Below the pieces are notes generated by a model. The model made no database searches. It saw only the letters and a list, made by a program, of their open reading frames with translations, and was not told the DNA's origin. Below, piece after piece: positions 57,078 through 64,000 of a stretch of DNA of 64,000 nt (the first letter of the stretch is position 1; the number at the start of each line of letters is the position of its first letter). The translations under genes were made by a program, and so were the position numbers. This DNA is from Caldilineaceae bacterium (lineage in GTDB: Bacteria; Chloroflexota; Anaerolineae; Caldilineales; Caldilineaceae): positions 4,725,022 through 4,789,021 of the forward strand of contig OY282376.1 in assembly GCA_958295845.1 (NCBI GenBank), read 5' to 3'.

Positions 57078-57995
57078 TCACTGGCCGCCATCTTTCCAAT
57101 AGAGCTCTTTCAGGCGGCGAATGTATGCCCGGTCCCGTTCCTCGACGGCCTCGTCGAAGTCGGCGGGGTCCAGGAACCAGGGCTGCCCCTTCAACATCTG
57201 TTCGCGGAGTTTTTCATTTTCGATGGCGTGGGGATTGCGCGCGTCTTCGGGCCATTTCCAGATGCCGGCGAGGTCGTAGTGCAGGAAGGGGCCTTCGTGG
57301 GGCATGCGGAAGCCGAAGGTGGAGACGATCCCCAGTTCGATATCCTCTGCGCTGGCCATGCCTTCGGCCCACAGCTGGCTGGCCTCCCTCGCCATTGCGT
57401 GCTGAATCCGGTTGATAAGATATCCTGATTTCTCCCCGCGCACACGGATGGGGATTTTACGCGCGCTACTCAACAGTTCGCAGGTGAGCTCGAAGGTCTC
57501 GTCGGTGGCGCCGGGCCCTTTGGCGACCTCCAGGCCGGGGACAATATGCGGCGGCGCGAAGTAGTGGGTGAGGACCAGTTTGTCCTGGCGGTCGATGTGG
57601 GCGCCGATGTCGCTGAGCACGAGGCGCGAGGTGTTGCTGGCGAGAATCGTATGGGGCGGGCAGAGTTCGTCGAGCCGTTTGAACAGCGCCTGCTTGTCGG
57701 GCAGCCGCTCGACGATCGCTTCAGTGATGAAGTCGCACTGCCCGGCCAGTTGCGCCAGGTCGGTGGTGGTGGTGATCCGGGCCAGCGTTTCCTCGGCGCG
57801 CGCCTGGCTGATCAGTTCGCCCTCGACGAAGAGCTGCAGCGCGTGGGCGATGTTGGCCCTGGTCCCGGTCAGCGCTTCGTCGTTGAGGTCGCTGATGATG
57901 GTGGGGTAGCCCCAGAGCGCGAAGTTGATGGCGATGCCGAAGCCCATGGTGCCGCCGCCGACGACGCCGACGGTTTTTATGTCGGATAGCTGCAT
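57078..57995 (-). CDS. 3-hydroxyacyl-CoA dehydrogenase family protein
   Basis: A 305-residue NAD-dependent dehydrogenase. Nucleotide-binding VGVVGGGTMGFGIAINFAL (~8-26) and IISDLNDEALTGTRANI begin the Rossmann domain. The catalytic His-Glu region is LVLTHYFAPPHIVPGLEV, with His in place of the family H-F-F-N-P variant. The C-terminal helical domain begins at GEKSGYLINRIQHAMAREA (G-x-x-x-N-R). It oxidises 3-hydroxyacyl-CoA or a related beta-hydroxy acid. The HYFAPP motif is nearer the carnitine/hydroxybutyryl subgroup than the fatty-acid complex. GGAGACG precedes ATG 57995. It may belong to the minus-strand run that starts at the Gfo/Idh gene. Confidence 0.9.
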   Translation of the reverse strand: MQLSDIKTVGVVGGGTMGFGIAINFALWGYPTIISDLNDEALTGTRANIAHALQLFVEGELISQARAEETLARITTTTDLAQLAGQCDFITEAIVERLPDKQALFKRLDELCPPHTILASNTSRLVLSDIGAHIDRQDKLVLTHYFAPPHIVPGLEVAKGPGATDETFELTCELLSSARKIPIRVRGEKSGYLINRIQHAMAREASQLWAEGMASAEDIELGIVSTFGFRMPHEGPFLHYDLAGIWKWPEDARNPHAIENEKLREQMLKGQPWFLDPADFDEAVEERDRAYIRRLKELYWKDGGQ

Positions 57996-58067
57996 GGTTT
58001 CGTCTCCGGTCTTCAGCGGCCGTTGACCGGTAAAACTCCCCTGGCCAACGGCGCTTGGATACTCGCT

Positions 58068-58106
58068 ACTACCGTTAGTTACTGCCGTTAGCTACTGCCG
58101 TTAGCC
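58068..58106 (-). repeat. Three tandem 13-bp units overlapping the end of a DinB gene
   Basis: ACTACCGTTAGTT, ACTGCCGTTAGCT and ACTGCCGTTAGCC lie in series. The stop codon of the DinB-family gene (58090-58088) is inside this array, and the encoded end reads L-A-N-G-S-S. Confidence 0.85.
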
Positions 58107-58567
58107 AGTGCCAGTTCGCGCAGCGGCTCGAGCTGGCCGGCGTGCATCGCTTCGTGGAAGACCAGATAGAAGTGCAGCCGCTGATCTACGGTGACACCCT
58201 TTTCCTCATCCAACAGTTCATCTAAGCGGGATTCCGGCATCTTTTCGAGGGCGGCGACGACCTGGTCAGACAACTCATCGAGACGTGCCAGGATGGTTTC
58301 GAGGGGGATGGCTTTGTCGGGATCGGTCAACGGTTCGGAGCCGAAGCCGTAGAGGGCGAATTCGTCTTCGTCGGGCTTGCTGACGCCGTCGATCACGCCG
58401 AGGTACTGCGCCCGGTAGACCATAATATGGCCGAGGATCCAGTTCATGCAGTTGGCGGGGAAGGGCAACTGCAGCATGCTGTCGGCATGGGACAGTCCCT
58501 CGGTCTTCTGCTTGATAATGTTATTGACGGTCCCGAGCATGCTGACATACAGGGTTGGGCTGTGCAC
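58088..58567 (-). CDS. DinB-family protein (copy A)
   Basis: A 159-residue four-helix-bundle metalloprotein. I use GTG 58567 (VHSPTLYVSMLGT) because GGAG lies six bases upstream and the sequence then aligns exactly with copy B; TTG 58573 is the alternative. The three DinB metal-binding histidines are visible in NWILGHIMVYR and FHEAMHAGQ (H-x-x-x-H). DinB/YfiT proteins bind Zn or Ni; many are bacillithiol- or mycothiol-dependent transferases or hydrolases, but most are uncharacterised. This copy lies 72 bp downstream of the first GH32 gene. Together they duplicate the pair at 60393-62532. Confidence 0.88.
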   Translation of the reverse strand: MHSPTLYVSMLGTVNNIIKQKTEGLSHADSMLQLPFPANCMNWILGHIMVYRAQYLGVIDGVSKPDEDEFALYGFGSEPLTDPDKAIPLETILARLDELSDQVVAALEKMPESRLDELLDEEKGVTVDQRLHFYLVFHEAMHAGQLEPLRELALANGSS

Positions 58568-58639
58568 AAGCAACTCCTTTCTTAACTAGATCTGACTGGT
58601 TTTTGCGGTGGGTGCAGGTCACTATCCACTGACCACCGG

Positions 58640-60319
58640 TCATTCATATATGTTTTCCATCTGCCAGGCTTCAAGCGAAACGACGCGGGCGTCCTGGCCC
58701 TGCGAGCGCAGTGAGACGCCGATGCTGTCCTCCCGCTCGGGGTAGACGCGCGTGGCCACGCACTGCCTGCCGTTGACGAAGACTTCGACGACGCTTTTGT
58801 CGACGAAAACTCTGAGGCGCAGCGGTTCATCCCTATCGAGGAAGACCGGTCCCGTTTCCGGCGCGCGCGAAAGGACGTCGGGCGCGAGGGAGGCGTGGGA
58901 GGCGTCGATGGAGATGAGGCTGTAGGTGGCCGCGGCCAACTGTTCCCGTTGCTCAGGGCTGAGGAGACTGCTGCTGAAGAATCCGGGCCCAGCGCCGTCG
59001 TTGACGGCGGCCAGCATGTCCCGCATCCAGCTTTCGGACAGCTCCCAGTAGCGGAAGCCGCGCTCGCGATAGAAGGCGATACGGGTGTACTCCTCACTGC
59101 CGGGGGAGCGCAGCACATTCAACTCGATTAACGGCGCGTCGTTGTCTTCGATCTCCATCATCAGCTCGATCGTGTTTCCCCTCATGCTCCCCAATACGAT
59201 CTCTTGATTGGCCGGCAGGGTCAAATCGGTGATCTGCCGGTGCTCCCGGCGCAGCGATTCGACATCGCCAGCGGGTTCGACCAGCAGCGTGTCGCGGCCG
59301 ATTTTGTCGGTGCCCTGCAGCGTCAGGCGGCGCGGCAGCGTCATGATCTGGTTCCAGCCCTCGGTCGGTTTGGCCGGGTTCATGTTGAAAATGACGTTGA
59401 CGCCGCCTTTGCCGTCGGGCGTTGCCGAAGGGGCATGGACGCCGCCCGGCTCGGAGGCACCGAAGTTGAAATCATGGTGCGAAGTGACGACGAACTTGTC
59501 ACGTTCGGTGTCATAGTCGCCCAAGAGGGCCTGACCGCCGCTCATGTGGCCGTAAAAAAGGAGGATGTGGCGGTCGCCGATTGGCCAGAAATAGGGGCAG
59601 GCGCCGTCGTCGCCGACGAGCGTGAAGCGGTCATCTTCCACAAACGGGTGCAGATAGTCCCAGTCGACCAGGTTCGACGAGCGGAAGAGGAAGTTGGCGC
59701 GGGTGCGCCGGCCGGAGGCTGCGTGGGGCAGGATACTGCCGGAAAGGGCGTAGTAGTGGTCCCCTTTCTTCCAGATGCAGGGATCGAATACCCGATAGGG
59801 CAGGGGCGAGCCGTCGGCACTGACCTTGGGAATGACCGGCGCGCCGGTGAGCTTTTCCCAGTTGAGCAGCAGGGAATCATGCGAGACGGCCACCATGTTG
59901 CCCACCGTGGTGCCGTGATACATGGCGATAACTCGATCCTCTTCGACCAGCGCCGCGCCCGAATAGCAGCGTTCCTCCGGATTGGGGTAGATGGCATAGG
60001 GAAGGTCCTGCCAGTGGATGAGATCATCGCTGATGGCGTGGCCCCAATGTTGGCGCGGGTCTTCGGGCGGGCAGGCCTGGTAGAAGAGGTGCCAGCGGTC
60101 CTGCCAGAAACAGAGTCCGTTGGGATCGTTGAGCGTGTTTTCCGGGTTGACGTAGTGGTAGATGGGTCGGTGGGAATCACCCTGGTAGCGTTTACGATAG
60201 GCGAGCAGCCGCTGCATCAGGGGATTTGTCTCCAGCGCGGCCTCCTGCTCAGCCAGTGTCCCGGGAAAACTGTAATGGGGCACAAGGGAGGTGTTATCGG
60301 TTCTCTCGGCAGCGCTCAT
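58640..60319 (-). CDS. GH32-like glycoside hydrolase (copy A, longer form)
   Basis: A 559-residue cytoplasmic protein (no signal peptide). I start at ATG 60319 (MSAAERTDNTSLVPHYSF), with GGAAGGAAG upstream and an exact match to copy B. Five-bladed propeller at ~50-365 and C-terminal beta sandwich at ~400-559 (LRVFVDKSVVEVFVNG). The nucleophile motif NDPNG is at 64-68 (Asp65). The usual RDP motif reads FDP (178-180), and the E-C-P acid/base motif reads GACP (239-242), with Ala instead of Glu. GH32 enzymes cleave fructans or sucrose; with these changes activity is uncertain. A 25-residue extra segment at ~485-510 (AGPGFFSSSLLSPEQREQ) is missing from copy B. Confidence 0.85.
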   Translation of the reverse strand: MSAAERTDNTSLVPHYSFPGTLAEQEAALETNPLMQRLLAYRKRYQGDSHRPIYHYVNPENTLNDPNGLCFWQDRWHLFYQACPPEDPRQHWGHAISDDLIHWQDLPYAIYPNPEERCYSGAALVEEDRVIAMYHGTTVGNMVAVSHDSLLLNWEKLTGAPVIPKVSADGSPLPYRVFDPCIWKKGDHYYALSGSILPHAASGRRTRANFLFRSSNLVDWDYLHPFVEDDRFTLVGDDGACPYFWPIGDRHILLFYGHMSGGQALLGDYDTERDKFVVTSHHDFNFGASEPGGVHAPSATPDGKGGVNVIFNMNPAKPTEGWNQIMTLPRRLTLQGTDKIGRDTLLVEPAGDVESLRREHRQITDLTLPANQEIVLGSMRGNTIELMMEIEDNDAPLIELNVLRSPGSEEYTRIAFYRERGFRYWELSESWMRDMLAAVNDGAGPGFFSSSLLSPEQREQLAAATYSLISIDASHASLAPDVLSRAPETGPVFLDRDEPLRLRVFVDKSVVEVFVNGRQCVATRVYPEREDSIGVSLRSQGQDARVVSLEAWQMENIYE

Positions 60320-60392
60320 GGATGCTTCTTCCTTCCGCGGCTTGCAGTTCGTGAGCAGTAGCCCCTTGCTCGATCCCAGAGGCGGCGACGGA

Positions 60393-60875
60393 TCACTGAC
60401 CGGAACGGTTCGCCAGTGCCTGTTCGTACAGCGGCTCGAGCTGCCCCACGTGATAGGCTTCGTGGTAGACAAGATTGAAAAGAAGGCGTTGCGCCACGGT
60501 GACGCCTTGCTCCTCATCCACGAATTCTTCCAAGCGGGAATCCGGCATCTCTTCGAGCGCGGCGGCGATCTGCTCGGACAGTGTATCGAGACGCGCCAGG
60601 AGGGTTTCCAGAGGGATGGCTTTGTCGGCGTCGGTCATCGGTTCTGAGCCGAAGCCGTAGAGAGCGAACTCAGCCTCGTCGGCTTCGCTGACGCCGTCGA
60701 TGACACCCAGGCATTGCATGCGATAGACCATGAGATGGCCCAGAATCCAGTTCATGCAGTTGCCGGGGAAGGGCAGCTGCAACATGCTGTCGGCATGGGT
60801 CAGGCCCTCCGTCTTCTCCTTGATTACGTAGTTGCTCGTCCCCAGGATGTTGTTGTAAAGGGTCGGCAGGTGCAT
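60393..60875 (-). CDS. DinB-family protein (copy B)
   Basis: A 160-residue paralogue of the 58088-58567 protein. MHLPTLYNNILGTSNYVIKE begins it; the metal histidines are in NWILGHLMVYR and VYHEAYHVGQ. Most positions match copy A. ATG 60875 follows AAAGGCG. It lies 52 bp downstream of GH32 copy B and 73 bp upstream of GH32 copy A, so the order is GH32-DinB-GH32-DinB. A function in thiol or metal chemistry is family-based inference; why it accompanies a glycosidase is unknown. Confidence 0.88.
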   Translation of the reverse strand: MHLPTLYNNILGTSNYVIKEKTEGLTHADSMLQLPFPGNCMNWILGHLMVYRMQCLGVIDGVSEADEAEFALYGFGSEPMTDADKAIPLETLLARLDTLSEQIAAALEEMPDSRLEEFVDEEQGVTVAQRLLFNLVYHEAYHVGQLEPLYEQALANRSGQ

Positions 60876-60927
60876 TAATTTCGCCTTTCACAGAACTATG
60901 GGACCATCGAAATGTGACGGCCGCAGG

Positions 60928-62532
60928 TTACGAATAGATATCTGCCATCTGCCACGCCTCGAGCGAAACAACGCGGGCGTCCTGCCCCTGCGAACGCAGC
61001 GAGACACCGACGCTGTCTTCCCGGTCGGGGTAAACGCGCATGGCCACGCACTGCTTGCCGTTGACGAACACTTCGACGACGCTTCTGTCGACGAAAACCC
61101 TGAGATGCAGCGGCTCATCCCTTTCGAGGAAGACGGGCGCGGTCTCCGGCGCGCGCGAACGGACGTCGGGCGAGAGGCTGGAGTAGGAGGAGTCGATGGA
61201 GATGAGGCTGTCGGTGGCGGCGGCCAGTTTGTCGCGCTGCCAGCCGTTGTACCGCTCCCAGTCGCGGAAGCCGCGCTCGCGATAGAAGGCGATGCGGGTG
61301 TACTCCTCTTTGCCGGGGGAGCGCAGCACGTTCAGCTCGACCAGCGGCGCATCGTTGGCTTCGATCTCCGCCATCAGCTCGATGGCGTTTCCCCTCATGC
61401 TCCCCAGTACGATCTCCTGGTTGGCCGGCAGGACCATGTCGGTGATCTGCCTGTGTTCACTGCGTAGTGACTCGACATCCCCTGTCGGTTCGACCAGCAG
61501 GGTGTCGCGGCCGATTTTGTCGGTGCCTTGCAGCGTCAGGCGCCGCGGCAGCGTCATGATCTGGTTCCAGCCCTCGGTCGGTTTGGCGGGGTTCATGTTG
61601 AAGATAACGTTGACGCCGCCCTTACCGTCCGGCGTGGCCGACGGGGCATGGACGCCGCCGGGCCCGAAGGCGCCGAAGTTGAAATCATGCTGCGAGGTGA
61701 CGACAAATTTGTCGCGTTCGGTGTCGTAGTCACCCAGCAGGGCCTGGCCGCCGCTCATGTGGCTGAAGAATAGGAGGATGTGGCGGTCTCCGATCGGCCA
61801 GAAGTAGGGGCAGGCGCCGTCGTCGCCGACGAGCGTGAAGATGTCGTCTTCTACGAACGGGTGCAGGTAGTCCCAGTCGACCAGGTTGGGCGAGCGGAAG
61901 AGGAAGTTGGCGCGCGTACGTCTGCCGGAGGCTGCGTGCGGAAGTGTGCCCCCGGAAAGGGCGTAGTAGTGGTCGCCTTTCTTCCAGATGCAGGGATCGA
62001 AGACGCGGTAGGGCAGCGGGGAGCCGTCCTCGCTGGCGATGGGTATGACGGGCGCGCCGGTGAGCTTCTCCCAGTTGAGCAGCAGGGGATCGTCCGAGAC
62101 GGCCACCATATTGCCCACTTTGGTGCCGTGATAGATGGCGATCACGCGATCGTCCTCGACCAGCGCCGAGCCCGAAAAACAGCATTCCTCCGGGTTGGGG
62201 TAGATGGCGTAGGGCAGGTCGCGCCAGTGGATCAGGTCGTCGCTGACGGCGTGGCCCCAATGTTGACGCGGGTCTTCAGGCGGATAGGCCTGGTAGAAGA
62301 GATGCCAGCGGTCTTGCCAGAAGCAGAGCCCGTTGGGATCGTTGAGCGTGTTTTCCGGGTTGACGTAGTGGTAGATGGGCCGGTGGGGATCACCTTCGTA
62401 GCGCTGGCGATAGGCGAGCAGCCGCTGCATCAGGGAATTGGTTTGCAGCGCGGCCTCCTGCTCGGCCAGCGTTTCGGGAAAACGGAATTGGGGCACGAGG
62501 GAGGTGTTATCGGTTCTTTCGGCGGCGCTCAT
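60928..62532 (-). CDS. GH32-like glycoside hydrolase (copy B, shorter form)
   Basis: A 534-residue paralogue of the 58640-60319 protein, mostly identical by eye and 25 residues shorter because it lacks the insert near residue 490. Nucleophile motif NDPNG at 64-68; FDP at 178-180 and GACP at 239-242 show the same departures from the GH32 RDP and E-C-P motifs. Both copies start MSAAERTDNTSLVP. AAGGAAAAC precedes ATG 62532. The shared changes mean they occurred before duplication or are characteristic of this subfamily. The gene lies 68 bp downstream of the Gfo/Idh gene and heads the duplicated array. Confidence 0.85.
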   Translation of the reverse strand: MSAAERTDNTSLVPQFRFPETLAEQEAALQTNSLMQRLLAYRQRYEGDPHRPIYHYVNPENTLNDPNGLCFWQDRWHLFYQAYPPEDPRQHWGHAVSDDLIHWRDLPYAIYPNPEECCFSGSALVEDDRVIAIYHGTKVGNMVAVSDDPLLLNWEKLTGAPVIPIASEDGSPLPYRVFDPCIWKKGDHYYALSGGTLPHAASGRRTRANFLFRSPNLVDWDYLHPFVEDDIFTLVGDDGACPYFWPIGDRHILLFFSHMSGGQALLGDYDTERDKFVVTSQHDFNFGAFGPGGVHAPSATPDGKGGVNVIFNMNPAKPTEGWNQIMTLPRRLTLQGTDKIGRDTLLVEPTGDVESLRSEHRQITDMVLPANQEIVLGSMRGNAIELMAEIEANDAPLVELNVLRSPGKEEYTRIAFYRERGFRDWERYNGWQRDKLAAATDSLISIDSSYSSLSPDVRSRAPETAPVFLERDEPLHLRVFVDRSVVEVFVNGKQCVAMRVYPDREDSVGVSLRSQGQDARVVSLEAWQMADIYS

Positions 62533-62600
62533 TGGTGCTGTTTTCCTTTCTTGGCTGGCGGCTCGTAATCCGTGGCTGGTTGCGGGTGAGCGGCCGCTGT

Positions 62601-63677
62601 TTACTGGCCGCCGCTGTCCGGCAGAGGATGGGGCTGGACCAGAATGCCACCGTTCTCATAGGACTGGATGGCCGCCCACGTGTACTCCAAGGTAGCGAGG
62701 GCGTCGCGGCCCGAAGCCCGCAGTTCACTTTTCGGAACGCCGTTGCTCACGTCTTCGAGAAAGGCATGGATACGAAGGGGAAAGGTCTGGTCGAAGTCGG
62801 TGATGCCGCTGTTGGTGACCTGAGGCGGCGGGGTGCCTTCGGCGGTGGGAGCGGGCCAGTATGTGATCTTTTCGATGCAGTTTTCAATGCAGAAGGTGCC
62901 GCGGGTCCCGCCGACTTCGACGCTCCACCAGCCGCCGTGTCCGAAGGTGGCGTCGCCGCGCTGGCTGAGGAGATAGCCGGCGGCGCCGCTGGCAAACTGC
63001 AGGTGGATGCTGTTGACGGAGAGCATGGGGTCGTCGGCCTCTACGCGGAAGGCCGGCCGGCTGAGAAAGGCCTGGACGTGGGTCACGTCGCCGCAGAAAT
63101 GGCGCATGACGCTGAACGGGTGGGCCAGGAAGGCTTTCACATGGAAGTAGGGGAAGCCGGCGACATTGGGCGCGCTGTTCTTGGCATAGGTATGCTCGCC
63201 GCCGTTAAAGCCCATCTTGTGCAGGCAGTAGACCGGTTCGCCTATCTGGCCCTGCTCCATGTATTCTCGGGCCTTGTCCGCCGGGGGCGTAAAGTAGTGG
63301 TTGAGATTGCAGCCCAGGTAGAGGTCCTTTTCGGCGGCCTTGTCCACCATCTGGCGCGCCTCTTCGATCTGATTGGAGATCGGTTTTTCGACCAGCACGT
63401 GCTTGCCGGCCTCCAGAGCCTCCATGGTCGGCTCGAAATGCCAACTGCCGTTTTCGGCGCCGCCGGTGGAGACATCGACGATGTCCAGCTCTTCGTGCCG
63501 CAGCATTTCGGCGAGGCTGGTGTAGCCGCGCACGCCGTGCATCTGCGCGGCCTCGTCGGCCCTCTCTTTGACCAGATCGCAGACGGCGACCAGTTCGGCC
63601 AGGGGGTCCTGTAGATAGGCGCGTGCGTGTCTCTCACCGATGCCGCGCGCGCCGACGATCCCGATCTTAAGTGTCAT
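62601..63677 (-). CDS. Gfo/Idh/MocA-family oxidoreductase
   Basis: A 358-residue NAD(P)-dependent sugar/inositol-type dehydrogenase. I start at ATG 63677 (MTLKIGIVGARGIGERHARAYL), with AGGACAGGAAA upstream; the frame is open to 63740. The nucleotide motif GARGIGERHA, the HVLVEKPISNQIEEARQMV segment (E-K-P) and GCNLNHYFTPPADKAREYM mark the family. The C-terminal alpha/beta domain carries the His-containing catalytic stretch around ~180. The substrate is unknown but likely a sugar or inositol derivative. It is the first gene of the minus-strand run that includes both GH32-DinB pairs. Confidence 0.9.
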   Translation of the reverse strand: MTLKIGIVGARGIGERHARAYLQDPLAELVAVCDLVKERADEAAQMHGVRGYTSLAEMLRHEELDIVDVSTGGAENGSWHFEPTMEALEAGKHVLVEKPISNQIEEARQMVDKAAEKDLYLGCNLNHYFTPPADKAREYMEQGQIGEPVYCLHKMGFNGGEHTYAKNSAPNVAGFPYFHVKAFLAHPFSVMRHFCGDVTHVQAFLSRPAFRVEADDPMLSVNSIHLQFASGAAGYLLSQRGDATFGHGGWWSVEVGGTRGTFCIENCIEKITYWPAPTAEGTPPPQVTNSGITDFDQTFPLRIHAFLEDVSNGVPKSELRASGRDALATLEYTWAAIQSYENGGILVQPHPLPDSGGQ

Positions 63678-64000
63678 TTTCCTGTCCTGCGATTTCATGT
63701 AAAGGCGGCGGCGAGGGTCCAACTGCCACGAACCGATCACGTTTGCCTATTGTGTGGAATGGAGGCGATTCTGCGTCTTCAACCTTACACTGACTGTAAG
63801 CATTCTACAAAGGTTGCGTCAGCAAAGCGCTTCGGAATTTCCCATACTCTCTGTTGCCAGATCAGGCGTCAACCGATTCAGTCGGTCTGCCCTTGTCGAC
63901 GCAGAGAACATCGGGTAACAGACTGAGAAGCCGGTTGGGGAAAATGACTGCCTACGGTTGTGTTGGCTGACGAGGCCTCTGCGATCAGAGCGAAAGAGTG
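63678..64000. other. Upstream flank at the window end
   Basis: No gene is supported. A short plus-strand open frame at 63627-63926 has no family-like sequence. No clear promoter for the minus-strand gene was found. Confidence 0.5.

Overview
The window is a GC-rich bacterial chromosome segment. I infer a member of the Chloroflexota (Anaerolineae/Caldilineae-like) from an ArsA-type ATPase with a C-terminal Hsp20-like part, secreted proteins with T/P/E-rich linkers and bacterial SH3 repeats, a LysM-M23 peptidase, a family-5 ABC transporter with a Tat-type lipoprotein, and short GC-rich interspersed repeats between genes. This placement is inference: the 16S gene (about 36001-37524, minus strand) would settle it. 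I see no prophage, CRISPR array, transposase or plasmid functions.

Layout. 1-5.2 kb: the end of an upstream gene with a terminator, a small conserved protein, a CrtI/PYROXD2-like FAD oxidoreductase, an ArsA/Get3-like ATPase and a four-domain SH3 surface protein. 6.0-10.5 kb: a Crp/Fnr regulator, Rho behind a strong promoter and a leader of about 390 nt, and a LysM-M23 cell-wall peptidase with a clear terminator. 10.7-16.1 kb (minus): a GAF/PAS sensor kinase, two BMP/nucleoside-type ABC permeases with no ATPase or binding protein beside them, and class II fumarase. 17.0-26.3 kb (plus): a complete family-5 (Dpp/Opp-like) ABC operon ending in a 915-residue protein of unknown function. 26.4-32.0 kb (minus): a decayed fragment resembling a thiamine-dependent E1 alpha subunit, a GSDH-like lipoprotein, cytidine deaminase, a CNNM/CorC-type membrane protein and GlmU.

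32.3-37.8 kb (minus): a linked rRNA operon, 16S - tRNA-Ile(GAT) - 23S - 5S, with two good tandem promoters and a 10-bp phased repeat upstream. 38.2-42.7 kb (minus): a biotin-dependent acyl-CoA carboxylase operon (beta subunit, a 232-residue unknown, biotin carboxylase, biotin carrier) with GTGA start/stop overlaps. A DUF1624 membrane protein and a divergent biotin-protein ligase follow. 45.6-49.5 kb (plus): a GT39-like membrane glycosyltransferase, a site-2 protease homologue, an HD-domain protein and a TyrA-like protein that lacks key residues. 50.5-52.4 kb: a secreted repeat protein and a lipoprotein. 52.4-63.7 kb: metabolic genes (GNAT, PhyH-type dioxygenase, two PLP aminotransferases, 3-hydroxyacyl-CoA dehydrogenase), then a tandemly duplicated GH32-DinB module led by a Gfo/Idh/MocA oxidoreductase.

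How it fits together: the organism looks like a heterotroph taking up oligomers and nucleosides and using carbohydrates (GH32, GSDH, Gfo/Idh). The carboxylase and its ligase suggest propionyl/acetyl-CoA carboxylation. The most unusual items are the duplicated GH32-DinB pair with altered GH32 active-site motifs, the catalytically odd TyrA homologue, the unknown protein embedded in the carboxylase operon, the 915-residue transporter-linked protein, and a family of short repeats that recurs in several intergenic regions.
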